Shown here: in pieces, positions 13,101 through 24,741 of the stretch | Layout of the letters: the number at the start of each line of letters is the position of its first letter | Numbering within the stretch: position 1 is the stretch's first letter | NCBI GenBank assembly: GCA_016617785.1 | Contig: JADILM010000004.1 | Span: 1,116,001 to 1,180,000, forward strand | Reading direction: 5' to 3' | Source of the DNA: Sporobolomyces roseus | Taxonomy: Eukaryota > Basidiomycota > Microbotryomycetes > Sporidiobolales > Sporidiobolaceae | Length of the DNA: 64,000 nt | The notes under the pieces: model-generated | Databases searched by the model: none | What the model was told of the DNA's origin: nothing | Seen by the model: the letters and a program-made list of their open reading frames with translations, nothing else | Position numbers and translations under genes: made by a program

Positions 13101-16100
13101 ATGATGTTGGAATTGGCGAGAATTTGGGTGAGAACTCGTTCTTCCTCCGTAAGATTCAGAGTGAGGTTGTCTGCGATGTCTTTGAAGAGAGGTGGTGTAG
13201 CTCTTGCGATATCGTGGTAGACTTGGAAGAGTTTCGGTGCTGAGGAGGAAGCGCGAAAGCGTACTCGGAAATCGGCGTCGGCGAGCATGAATGGGACGAT
13301 GTTCGTTGGACAGACTAGCTCTCCGGTATCGGATCGAAGTTGGATTGAACCGACAGACCAGTATTGCTGTGTCGGATCGATCTCGAGGTATTTGTCGAAG
13401 AGGGCCAAGAGCTAGAGTGGAAGAAGCAGGGAAATCAGCAGAGCGTTCGAGTCAAGATTGAGAGAGTTTGTGCGAACCTGCAACCGAATCCTCCATGATG
13501 CGAGAACACCTTTGCGTAACCCGTTGAGGTAGAAAGCGCAAAGTTGACGAGCGAGAGTACCGAACTCTTCGGTCGGACCTTCGGCTCTGACCCAGGTAGA
13601 AGCGACGCATTCGAGAAATCGAAGAGCGACGAGATGAAACCGCTCATCTCGAGCATAATGGTAGTTCGGGAGGAGGTCGTTGCCGAAGTAAGTGAGAATT
13701 GAGTCGCATTGAGCGAGTCCGAACGATACGAGTCCACTCTTGACAGCTTCGAAAGCTTGCTCGGCGACGATGATTCCATCTTCTCCCTCTGCCGACGTGA
13801 TAGCTTCGACTACCTCGACGAGTCGAATCGCTCCGTTTGAACCAGACAACGCCATCTCTGCCGAAACGAATCCTCGAATGCACATCAGCATGTAAGCTTG
13901 TGCAGCACGATGAGCTGTGGTCGGTCCGAGGGATTGCGCTGCTCGAGCAGTGATCTTGATGTCACCGAAATCGTCGTTCCTTTGGGTTTCCTCGAGCTCC
14001 TTCAATCGTTGAGACGCCTGAGTCGAAGGTGCTTGGCTGAGAGCGCCATTCGAAAGGGGCGAAGAATCGGTTTGAGTGACGGCTCCGAGGATGAATCGGA
14101 GAGCAGAGAGGAGTTCTTCGAGAGCTTCGCGGGTGGAGGGACTCTTCCAGATAGCGCGGAGGATGAGGAATTCTGAACTGTCGAGATTGGGAGTGTTCTG
14201 AGGAGAGCTGTCGGCGGAAGGGAGCGATGCGTCGGGGATTCCAGAAGCTGTCCCGGCGTTGAGGAAGACAGGGTAGTCGATTTCGTTTGACGAGTCGATC
14301 GGAGCGAAGATGAGGTCGAGACCAGAGAGGAGATAGGCTCGTTCGAAGGGTTGCCATTTCTTGAGTGCTAGAGTGGGTGCGAGTCGAGTAATGACAGTGC
14401 CGGCGAGTCGAATTGCAGGTGTTTCGGGACGGTCTGGAATGGCGAGCGAGAACAGTCCTTCGACTCCTAGGGCGACTGAAGCGAGGTCGAGGTGTCGTCG
14501 AGCGAGATCGAGTGACATGTTGCTCCAATAAGTTTCTCCCATCGCTTGTCCTTCTTGAACGAATCCATCCAGAGTTTTCGCCAACCACGCTGACACCCTT
14601 CGATGCTTGGTCTGTTCAACATCGTCGGTAGCGCCTCCCGTCGGGTCGAAGGAAGAAGGGGTTCTGAAGGTCGATCTCGCAGCCTCCTTTGCGTCCGACG
14701 AGGGTACCCTAGCTTCGATGAAATCCCTCACTCTTGCAGTTTCGCTGAGATCGAGTGCTTGCGTACCGACGGCACAATCGGGAACGAAGTAGGATTCGTT
14801 GATCGCGAGGGGGATGGAAGAACCGGTAAGACGACGAACGAGGAGGAGGAATCCAGAAGTCGAAAGTGGATCTGCGTGAGGTCGAGGTTGGCCGAAGGAA
14901 TGAGACCTCGAGACTCCATCGAGAGGCCTCCAATCGTTCGTGAGCCAGCTGAGGACCTTGTCGGGGAAGTGAAGGCGGAAGAGTCGAGAATCGCTGGCAG
15001 AGATGGCAAGACACCATTCGAGGAAGAGGCAGACTGCGTCGGAAGGGAAGTTGGGACCTTGGATGTCGAGATCTCGTGCGAAAGTTTCGATAGAGTCGGT
15101 CAGAGGAAGTGCGCTGATTCGATCGAGCGCGAGCATGAGGTTTGCAGCGTGAGAAGCGGGACGACTTGTTTCGACGGTTGACACTTTGCGGAGTACTTGC
15201 GTCCAGACTTGATCCCATACGTCGGAAGGTGACTGTTTTCCTCGAACGGGTCGATTCGGAGTCAGGTGTTGAGGCGAGTCGAGATCGTGAGGAAGTCCAG
15301 CTTGAGCAATTGCGGCGAGAACGAGGAGATTCCAGCTTTGAATTTGCGAGTCGGGAGAGGAGAGAAGTTGAACGACTGTTGCGAAGATGCGTCGACTCGC
15401 TTCGATGTCTAGAGCTTGCCAATGTCGATCGACGAGGAAGAGGAGAATTTGAAGGCGGAAGATGGTGATGTTCGTTGGTTGCGCGGTATCCGTTACAGAG
15501 TCGAGGAGGAGAGAGAGCGGATCTTCGACCTGCAAGGCGAGAGAGTCAGTGGGCTCGCTTCGAAGGAACAGAATGCCGCGAGGAAAACCGCACCTTTCTT
15601 CGCTTGCCTCTCGCATTCTCGCTCATTCCTTCTTCACCCTGTCCTCCAGCTACATCCGTCACTTCATACACTCTCGCCAAAGCGTCTGCACCCAATTCCA
15701 CAACACTCCAAGCAATCGCATCTTTCTCCTCGAATCCTCCTCCTAATCTGAATGTCCTAGCTTCGAAAGCCTTTCTTCGATCAGTTCCCTCTCCTTCTAG
15801 TCCTACGCGAAGGTGGTCGAGGTCGAGGAGGTAAGCGTCTCTCCATCTGATCGTTGGTTCGGTCAAAACTGCTTGATACAATTCTTGCGCTCTGAGGGTG
15901 ACGGAGGGTTCGGAAGTCGAGCGATGAGGATGCTGACGAGGGATGACGAAGGGGAAAAGGAAGCGAAGAGCGATGATGACTTGCTCTTTGAGATTGGCAT
16001 TCTTAGTCGGCCAAAGAGCGAGAACGTGAGGCCAAAGATGCGGTCCGAGTCGTCGCATCGCACGCTGATCGTTGAGATCGAGTTCGGAGAGTGCTCGGTT

Positions 16101-16883
16101 GAGTGCAACGAGGGCGGCGAGATGGGCGGTAGTTTCAGAAGGGAAGAGGCGGAAGAATCGGAGGAATTTGCGAAAGATAGCTTGAGCGTAGGTGATGAAA
16201 GGGGAAGAGTTTGAGCGGAAGACGACTTCGAGGCATCCGAAGAGTTCGATCTCGAGTGGATTGGCGGTGCGTCTCGTAACGCTGGGTAAAGCGAATTCAT
16301 CGTCCGAACCTGCTCTTAACGATCCTCGAAGGGTGTCGTCCTCATCGACGTCCATAGCTTCTGCATCGACAAAATCTTGACCGATCTTGATCTTGTCTCC
16401 CAGAACTGCCGAGAAGCAGAGCATCGTGATGTCGGTCCATTGGCGTTCATCGAGGTGTTCGAGATGAGGAGAGTAGCTGAGGATCGTTCGAAGGGCTTTG
16501 GCGTAGGTGAGGGCGAAGGACTGAAGTTTGCCATTGACAGCGATCATCTGAGTGAGGTGATTGATCAAAGCTTTGGCGATCTTCTTCGAGATATGTCGAT
16601 GAACTTTCTCTGCGAGCCAACGAACCATTTGAGCCGCTTCGTCCAATCGCTTATCTGTTGCGGCGGTCTTCTTGGCGACAGACGCATTCCTTTCGACGAT
16701 GACTATGTGGAAGAGCGATTGTAGAGTTTCGAGCCACGAGTGATTGCGATTCTCGTTGAGAGCTTTGAAGTTTCGTTTTGAAGAGAGGAATTCTCGACAT
16801 CTTGAGATTCCTTCCGCTCGTTGCTTGATCTTGTCCGATGCGAGTAGTTCCTTGATCTCGTTCCAATCACGAAGGACGCTCAT
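7196..16883 (-). CDS. TEL1: Tel1/ATM checkpoint PI3K-like protein kinase
   Basis: Ten exons (16883-15594, 15529-13478, 13411-10134, 10049-9686, 9620-8484, 8418-8210, 8146-7810, 7743-7553, 7482-7286, 7215-7196) give about 3,024 residues, the usual Tel1/ATM size. Tel1 is the nuclear kinase recruited by Mre11-Rad50-Xrs2 to double-strand breaks and telomeres. The N-terminus has a TAN-like motif (ELLASDKIKQRAEG), then a long HEAT-type solenoid and FAT region. The kinase core shows KGNDEVRQDAVMEQVF, the catalytic loop LGLGDRHVSNIL and the metal-binding HIDFGIAFEQGK. The segment GSSGVDGVFRRCSEETL followed by ILEVFKHDPLQNW marks ATM/Tel1 rather than ATR/TOR. The last codons are split by an intron and end in a typical FATC tail, IFSGWQPYF. 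The start at 16883 precedes the TAN motif, but an in-frame 5' extension starting at 17254 is possible (see findings). Confidence 0.95.
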
Positions 16884-17254
16884 GCTGGTCACTGGGAGCG
16901 CGAAGAGATGTCAATCCTAATTGTCTGCGAAGTTTCAATCAGATTCAAGCACTCACGGTCCCAATTCCTTCAGATCTCGATCTACCACTGAAGCCCTTCG
17001 AAGGAACGTCTTGAGATATCGCTCAAGGTCAGAGACTGTGATGCGAAAGATGAGAACCCAGTCAGCGAAAGTTCATAACCAGCTCTTGCTTCGTAGCTGA
17101 GTAGCTAATTAGCTCGGTAGCTAGCTTCCTGAAGCTCTCCGCGTCTCGCACGCAGCTAGAGGGGAATTGACATACCTCTTTCTCGATTACTCGCTTCCTC
17201 AGTTTCCTTTGACACTTGACTCCGCGATAGCTTCTGTACTGGTCTATGCACCAT

Positions 17255-17840
17255 AAGTAAGCTATATTGAGCTGCTAGGGATGTGAAAGAAGCTGTACTT
17301 TTACTGTTGAACGGTTCGAGGTCGGCTGTTGAATGAGTAAGAGAAAGTCAGCTAGTTGACGAGCTGCGAACGATAGAACTATAGAGAGCGTACAGTGAGT
17401 AGCTATACCTTCCTACAGAGGCAATAACTCGAGCTTGCAGCAGTCGGAAAGCGGAGGTGAAGAAGTCAAAAGTGGACATTGAATTTCGCAAGTTGACAGG
17501 TCTCGAGCTCTCGAGTAATCTCGCCCTCGAACGCTGATGAGTTCAATATTGTTTCTTATACAAGTGATTAGATACCGCGACGAAAGCTACGATAAACAAT
17601 CGAACGAAATAGAGGGGGAGAAAAAACGACGACGACGGATGGGAGTGAGTGGTGAGAAAGGAAAGGTTGCGAGTGAACGAACAGGCGTCAAAGAAGAAGA
17701 GAGGTATACATGCGAAGGCGAAGGTGTGGTCGAGCTAGGTGAGGAGTAGAGAGAGAGGGCTCGTTTTAATCGTGATGAATGTCTAAAATAGCGAGAGAGA
17801 GAGAAAAAGGAGGATCGAGGATATGTATAGAGGGATGCGT
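17255..17840 (-). other. Intergenic region between TUF1 3' end and TEL1 5' end
   Basis: About 590 bases. It should contain the TUF1 3' untranslated region and the TEL1 promoter. There is no convincing gene on either strand; an open frame reading antisense near 17540-17750 is low-complexity Glu/Lys/Arg and has no splice-supported extension. Confidence 0.5.
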
Positions 17841-19812
17841 TTATCCCATGAGTTTGGTGACGATACCAGTACCGACTGTAAATAGCAAGAAGATTAGTGA
17901 AAGCGAGCGATGAAACGATGAGCGAGAACGAACCAGTCTTTCCTCCCTCACGAAGGGTGAATCGAGATCCAACTTCAAGGGCAATCTCGTGAACGAGGTC
18001 ACCGACGACTTCAATGTTGTCTCCGGGCATGACCATCTTCTCATCGGGGTTTTCGGTACCTTCAGGGAAAGTAAGACCGACGGTGACATCGGAAGTTCTG
18101 ATGAAGAGTTGAGGTCGGTAGTTGTTCATGAAAGGAGTGTACCGTCCTCCCTCTTCCTTGGTGAGGATGTAGCATGAAGCCTCGAACTTCCTTGTAGGCT
18201 TGACGGATCCAGGAGCGGCGATAACCATTCCTCGCTTGATTTGCTCTCGCTTGATACCACGAAGAAGCGCTCCCATGTTGTCTCCAGCTTCTCCTCGGTC
18301 GAGCTCCTTGTGGAACATCTCAATACCTGTAACGATGCGCGAAGGTGAGCTCAAGCCATTTCGATGATTAGACGAGAGAGAGGAAAAAGCTTACCGGTCA
18401 AAGTGGTCTTGAAGGATGATCCCAATCCAACAATCTCGATTTCAGCACCCTTGGTGATAGTTCCTCGCTCAACACGACCAGTGACGACGGTTCCTCGTCC
18501 TTGAATGGAGAAGACGTCCTCAACGGGCATGAGGAAAGGCTTCTCGAGATCACGAGGAGGTTGATCGAGCCAAGCGTCGACAGAGGCCATAAGTTCGAGA
18601 ACGGCGTCTTTACCGATCTTGTCATCTCGTGATTCGAGAGCGGCGAGAGCGGATCCCTTGACGATGGGAGTGTTCTCTCCGTCGAAACCGTAGGTCGAAA
18701 GGAGGTCACGCATCTCCATGTCGACGAGATCGAGCATCTCTGGGTCGTCAACTTGATCAACCTTGTTGATGAACACGACGAGCTTCTTGATACCGACTTG
18801 ACGAGCGAGGAGCAAATGCTCTCGGGTCTGAGGCATTTGACCGTCTGAAGCCGAGACGACAATGATACCTCCGTCCCTGCAGATTGTAATGAACGAGTCA
18901 GCATCGTGAATAGAGCCGTAGACTGTGACCCGAACGAGGGAGCAAGACGAAGGAGGAACAGAGCAGAGGATGGATACTCACATTTGAGCAGCACCAGTGA
19001 TCATGTTCTTGATATAATCAGCGTGACCGGGGCAGTCAACGTGAGCGTAGTGACGGTTGCTGAGTGATCACTAATGTGTCAGCGGTGTAATCGGATTGAA
19101 CGAGACTCAAAAGGGGAACTTACCCAGTCTCGTACTCGACATGAGCAGTAGCGATTGTGATTCCACGAGCCTTCTCCTCGGGAGCCTTGTCGATCATGTT
19201 GTAATCCATGACCTTACCGTTTCCAGATGCTTCAGCGAGAACCTTGGTAATGGCAGCGGTAAGAGTGGTCTTTCCGTGACTATTTGCAACAGTCGAAAGT
19301 TAGCGATACTTGCAAAACTTGAGCGATCCGCTTCTGGCTTACTCGACGTGACCGATGGTACTGTAGGAGTAGATTCTGGTATCAGCTTTTTGAAAACAGG
19401 CTAAAAGGAGACGAGAGAAGACTCACCCAATGTTCATGTGAGGAAGTTTCCTCGAGAACTTTCCTCCGGCTTCAGCAGCATAGTTCCTGACGGGTCCAGC
19501 TACACACATTTACTCCCTCGTCAAGACTCGATCTGCCAATGATAGAGGAGAGGGACTCACCAGCTCGACCAAAGACGGTTGCGCGAGGAAGGGAAGCACG
19601 AACTCCAGCGAGAGCAGAGACCTTGGTAGGGCGAGCGACAGCCGAGACTGAACATTCGCAAGGGTAGCAGGTCAGCTGGAGAATAAAGCGAACAGGAGGA
19701 GAGGATCTTTAGAAAGGAAGAGATGAAACTCACAAGATCGGACTGAAACGGCGAGAGAGGGGGAGACTTGCTTCTGGGCAGTCAATCGGAGAGCTTGGCG
19801 AGTAGCGAGCAT
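17841..19812 (-). CDS. TUF1: Mitochondrial translation elongation factor Tu
   Basis: Nine exons (19812-19734, 19647-19561, 19499-19427, 19360-19343, 19279-19124, 19059-18982, 18876-18395, 18326-17934, 17875-17841) give 466 residues. EF-Tu carries aminoacyl-tRNA to the mitochondrial ribosome using GTP. The first 50 or so residues are Arg/Ser/Ala rich without acids, a mitochondrial targeting sequence. GTPase motifs are intact: GHVDHGKT (G1), [13 protein letters not shown] (G2), [11 protein letters not shown] (G3), NKVD (G4) and GSALAA (G5). Domains 2 and 3 follow ([28 protein letters not shown]). The P-loop is split by introns on both sides of an 18-nt exon at 19343-19360, which is unusual. The protein ends KLMG, close to the bacterial-type end. 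Confidence 0.97.
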
Positions 19813-21012
19813 ACTGTACAGCTGGATCTAAAGGTGGCGACGGAAGGGTGGAGGAACAACTTTCAAAAAGTTTCTGAGGTAGACCCCTTCGTCTCTCCCA
19901 TCTCAGTCGATCTTTGCTTTGGTTGCCTTGATGGTCTGATTGAGCTCTCAAAGGACTTTCTACACCACCGCTATCATCCTCCTCGAGCTCCATACTATTT
20001 TCCGCTGCTTCGTTGAACTTTTTCTTTCGAGGTCGCTCTGGACTTGCTAGATGGTTCTGCAATCGTCGGACAGCCTCGAGGATGCCCAGTCAATTGAGTC
20101 TCTGAGTACTGAGGAGCAGCGAGGACTATTGTGTCTTGATGGGATTTGTAAACTCGCAAGTTCTCTTTCCTTTTCCCTCGTTCTCACTTTCCATGCAAGT
20201 GTAACGGGACTGCTAATCTGCTTCTCTCGAGCTTTGGCTGAGTGACATTCGAGGTGAGGCGCGATGGGAGGGCGCGGTACTGGCCTACCGACGAGCGCTA
20301 TCGCAGGTTTCGCTAATTCAGTCTGGTGAGTCCTGCTCTTTCGTCGAAGTTTCTTGAATTCAAAGGCAGATCTCAACTCATACGCTCGCTACTCGAGAAC
20401 GGTCGCACAGTCTTGTCGCCCTCTAGTCTCCCCAACATCGTCCCTATGAGCTCTCACAACATCTGCCAACGAGTCAATTCGGAAAGGCTCCCTTCGCCTC
20501 AAGAGCAGTACCGCTGTCCTCGCCCGAGTATTGCCTCCTCTCCGAGGGAGCGTCATCCTCAAGCTCTCCCTTGTTCTCCGACCCTTTCTCATCCCTCTCC
20601 TTCCTCACTTCCGATTGAACCTTCCTAACGAAACTCTCGACAAACACTCCTCTCCTTGACTCTTTCGACACGATTCGACCTCTAGGACTCTCTAGAGGGT
20701 ATCTGACTATTTTAAAGCCTTAGTCCCCGAAATTGTGAGCTTTCGGAAGTTCGCAACGTTGGCTCACCTTACCCACTTTCCACCCTCTCTTCCTCTCTGC
20801 GCAGCTATCTTCCCGCATCTTCCGACATCGTCACTCAGAGATCGACGATGGTTTTACGCTAAAGACCCAGAGGAGCCAGCTGACTTGCAGTAAATTTGCA
20901 GTGACGATTTGCTCAACGCAAAAACGCTTGAAAACTGCGTATCGCCTCTTTCCCTCCTGCTCCTTTCTTCGAACTTTCTTTTTCTCTCCCTCTCTCTACT
21001 ACTTAACTGAGA
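19813..21012. promoter_or_regulatory. 1.2 kb divergent intergenic region
   Basis: This separates the starts of TUF1 (-) and the exon-duplicated gene (+). It is one of the longest non-coding stretches in the window. Short open frames around 20047-20628 on both strands lack family likeness and splice support. The 70 bases before 21013 are almost pure pyrimidine on the + strand, a common feature upstream of strongly expressed fungal genes. I infer a divergent promoter; no specific factor site is claimed. Confidence 0.45.
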
Positions 21013-22476
21013 ATGACTCTTGGACACCACAACAACCACCCAACTCCTGTACCTGCTGGCTACGGGGCAGGAACAGCAGGAGCAATCCCACCTCCTCGTA
21101 AGCTCTCTGTCTTCTCTCTTTCGCATTGTCCGCGAGACTCGCACCCCCTTAGGGACTTACTTCTTCGTCTTGTCGACTTTGACAGAGAACACTACCACTA
21201 CTCACTCATCAGGAGGAGGTATCGCTAGCAAGAGTGAGTTTCGTCTCGACTACTTTTCGAAACGCAGAAAATCGACGAAAATCTGACTGACCTCTTTCCT
21301 GCTTTCGTTCGCAGTCCCTGGTACTACTGAATACAAAGCAACTCGTGAGTATGCTATCGAAACGCAACGAAAGCAGATCACTTACCCTATCTTCTTCGTC
21401 AGATCCTCCCCACGGAGTCCAGAACACCACTCACGCAGGACCTGGAGTCGTAGGAGCTACTCATGGACCTGGTCGTAAGTTCTTGAGTAAGCGTTTTGAC
21501 GAGGAGACGACGAAACTGACATTCTTGCATTCTGTTTCGCAGACACGACGGGAACTCGTTAGTTAGGAAAGTTCTCGTTCTTGATCTAAACAGGTACTGA
21601 CTTCCTTGGATCAACGAGTAGACGGCACCACGACGACCACTAGCGGATCTGGAGGAGGAATCGCAAGCAAGAGTAAGTTTTCGATTCTCGATTCTGAAAA
21701 CTTGTCAATTGTTGACTGAGTTCGCTACTCTTCTTCCCTACCTATTAGTTCCCGGAACGACTGAATACAAGGCTACTCGTAAGTACAGAAGTGAATCAGG
21801 ATCCACTCGGAGAAGTCCTGATGATTCTCATTTCACCTTCTCGAACAGACCCTCCTCACGGAACTACTGCCGGAGCTGGACGTGAGTCATAATACCTTAA
21901 CAGTGTCTGGTGAACCCACTGACCCGTCTCTATTCACAGACACCGCTCCTGTCGTAGGAGGACATCGTAAAGCGACATTCTTCCTTTGGGTTAGGGTTAC
22001 TCTTTCTCACTGACTCGTCTTGACTCGTGTAGACGCCGGAGCCACTCACGGACCTGGACACACTGGAGTTACGCATGGAGCTCATCCGACCCATGATGCA
22101 AAGCATGCTCAAAATGTTTCGCACTCTCAAGGTCTTCAACCCGGAGCACCTGGAACTAGCACGACTACGACGACTACGACCGCCCCTAAGCCTTCAATGG
22201 CTGACAAGGTCAGCTATGATGAGAGTACTCGATGGATAGCCCGAGACTGATTCGTTCCTTCTCGCAGATTGGAGGTAAAATCGATGTTGCCGTCGGTAAA
22301 GCTACGAAGAATCCTACCAAGGTATCCTCGTCTCTTCCCTTCTCTTTGAGTCGATGACCTTTGGCTGACACTCCTTTCGAATACAGGTCGTAGAAGGCGA
22401 AATCAAGCAGAATCAAGGAAAAGCTGGACTCGCCAACTCTGGAGTCGGTCACCCTGCCACCGGAACTCACTACTAG
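21013..22476 (+). CDS. His/Gly/Thr-rich repeat protein built of mini-exons, CsbD-like C-terminus
   Basis: Twelve exons: 21013-21097, 21186-21233, 21315-21344, 21403-21474, 21543-21557, 21622-21672, 21749-21778, 21849-21881, 21940-21966, 22033-22208, 22268-22321, 22387-22476, giving 236 residues. The first nine introns are all phase 1, mostly splitting a His codon, so exons 2-9 are symmetric modules. Exons 2-3 (GGGIASK, IPGTTEYKAT) recur as exons 6-7. Exons 3 and 7 encode the same ten residues, with six nucleotide differences that are all synonymous. HPPHG and GATHGPG also recur. The tail (ADKIGGKIDVAVGKATKNP...EGEIKQNQGKAG) resembles the CsbD-like stress-protein repeat. The rest is hydrophilic and probably disordered. 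I infer a stress or desiccation role by analogy only. No signal peptide or membrane segment is visible. Confidence 0.85.
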
Positions 22477-22748
22477 GCCTTGTAATCGACGTTCTCTGTC
22501 GTTTCCTGCTTGAACCAGCTTGTCTACGCTTGAATCGGAATCGCTTTTTGTACATAATTGATTCTCGAAGAACATTATTCCCTTATTTTCCTAATTTTGA
22601 ATGCGAATCTTGAAGTTTCTCTCTCCTTCTCGTCGTCGTCGTCGTTGAGAGAGAGAGAGTCTTGTCCTCGTCGTTGCGAAACTGCGAGAGAAAGAGCCGG
22701 GCCGACGAATTCGGAGTTTCTCTTGACTTCCTCCACTTCACTGCAATC

Positions 22749-24500
22749 ATGTCTGAACAACCCTCGAAAGGCTCACAACTCCTCGCAAGTGGCAAAGAGC
22801 TATTCACCAAGCTATCAAAGGACTTACCTAAGGATCTCAACTCATTGTGAGTCCCCCTAGCTCTTTACACAGCCTCATAACTTACTGACGCAACTTTCGA
22901 GCAGACGCCAACAAACGACTCCTTACATCTACAGACAAGAGAATATTCAACTACAGCTCTACATCAAAGCACTCAGGGCTACAAAGGAAGACAGAGCGAA
23001 GTTGTCAGTCGACTCGCAAGTCGCAAGCAAGAACCTCTTCCTCTGGAGCAAGGATGATACGAGCCTAGACATCGTCGACATCTTTGATCGTGCTGCTTTC
23101 CTCCAATTCAAGACGAGCGAGTTGGAGCAGGCTGCGGCGAACAAGATTGAGGAGAGTCGTTTGCTGTTGAAGGATGTCGTACGTCCTCTTTCGCTGTGTT
23201 CGCGATACTCTCCTCTATACATTCGAGCTTATCGACCATCTGTAGCGAAACTTTGAGAATGATCTATCAACTCGACGCAAGAATCGAGCCGCAATCGCAA
23301 CTCGATTACAAACTCTCATCGAGAAAGACCGTGGAAAGAACACCGCAAACATCAACTCGCTTCAGAACGATCTCAGTCAACTCGACAACGAGATCTACAC
23401 CTTTGAACAATCCTTCGCCTCTCTCAAGCGCCAGAAATTGCACGAATCTTTCGCTCTCCAGTTCTCGGCTCAACGTGAATTGGGCGAGAAGCTTGCGATT
23501 GTAGGAGGATATGGAGAATTGTTGTTGCAAACGATGGAATCGGAAGGAATCGACGGGGAGTATGAAGGAAAGGACAAGACTGCGCAGATCAAGATCGAAC
23601 TCGAACAAGCTCTCACCGATTGGAAACCTTCATCTCCTCCTGTCCTTGCCAGTTCTGGTGCGTCTCTCCACCACAGCGATACAAGGTATGTTCTCCATGG
23701 TTTTGATCTCGCTAAATCCTCCTGAGCTCACGACTCCTTTCGAAAACAGATCCTTCGGAGCAACTCATGCCGATCAGCTTTCGCAACTCGGCTCCGAGGA
23801 ACCCGCAACCTCGTCTTACCCCTCGACTTCGAACGCCGGACAGGGCTTGCATTCCCGCTCTCGCTCCGGCTCTCAGCACAGCCATTTCGTTCCTCCCCTC
23901 GACACGATTCCAGGTACTCCTGGCGACCCCTCCTCTCTCGAACCTCACCACCGTACCGTCCCTCCTCTCCCCTCTCGTCCTCCTCACCCTATTTCCTCCC
24001 CTCCTGCTCCATCTCACGGTCTCAACCTCTCCCCTACGCCTCAAGATCTCGGTTCCGGTTTCTCTCCCCCTCAATCCGCTATGGGTTACCCAGTCCCTCA
24101 ACCTCCAGCAGGTGTCTCGGCTCCTTCGCCAACGATGGCAGAAACTGGAGCTCCCAAACTCGGAACTGGAGGTCCTTCATCTGGTCAACTTCGTCCGAGG
24201 TCTTCTTCCGTATCGAAACAGACTCCTCTCGCTGCCAACGTCGAGGATTTGACTCCTCTCCCCCCTCCTGCCGCTTCTCACGGTCAAATGTCGAGCTCGA
24301 CGTCAATGCCTGGAGCAATGCCGTTCGATGAAGCTGGATGGGATGGAGTCAGTCGTCATTCGTCGATTGGTCAAGGAGGCTCAGGAGGGCATGAGAGACT
24401 GCCGACGTACGGGGAAGGCGACGATGAAGCGAGGAGGGCAAACGATGAAGCTGAAAGGATCCTCGCTAGTGAGAGGGAAAGGAAGGGTGCATCTGCTTGA
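22749..24500 (+). CDS. PIL1: Eisosome core protein, Pil1/Lsp1-type BAR protein
   Basis: Four exons (22749-22846, 22905-23178, 23246-23685, 23750-24500) encode 520 residues. Pil1/Lsp1 proteins polymerise on the plasma membrane to form eisosomes, furrows linked to lipid and nutrient-transporter regulation. The helical BAR core covers about residues 30-300. Its clearest family marks are the start RQQTTPYIYRQENIQLQ and the segment LKRQKLHESFALQFSAQREL followed by GEKLAIVGGYGELLLQ. The last 220 residues are Pro/Ser-rich and probably disordered, much longer than in yeast Pil1. The core is divergent from the yeast protein, so this may be a basidiomycete-specific branch. Confidence 0.8.
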
Positions 24501-24741
24501 GTGAAGGGGAACTGTGCTTCCTTTCTTTGACTTTGTTCCGTTGTGTTTTGTTCCTTTAGCCATGGGTCAGTCGTACTTGCTCTTTCGGAAGTCACTTTGC
24601 AAATAGTCGTTTCTCTTTCTTGTCTCCTCTCTCCCTTGAAGTCTCGAGACAATTGAGAGGAATGCGAAGAATGCGAGAATGACAAGAAGAGAGAGAGAGG
24701 GATACAACAGCAATATCGTTGGGCTACAAGAAAGAGTGAAG

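Noticed and set aside
17537..17749. Open frame between TUF1 and TEL1 on the + strand
   Set aside because: It is low-complexity Glu/Arg/Lys, lies where the TUF1 3' untranslated region is expected, and has no upstream or downstream exon.
20047..20628. Open frames on both strands in the TUF1 upstream region
   Set aside because: The compositions are Ser/Pro/Arg-rich as expected of non-coding sequence, with no family likeness and no supporting splice sites.
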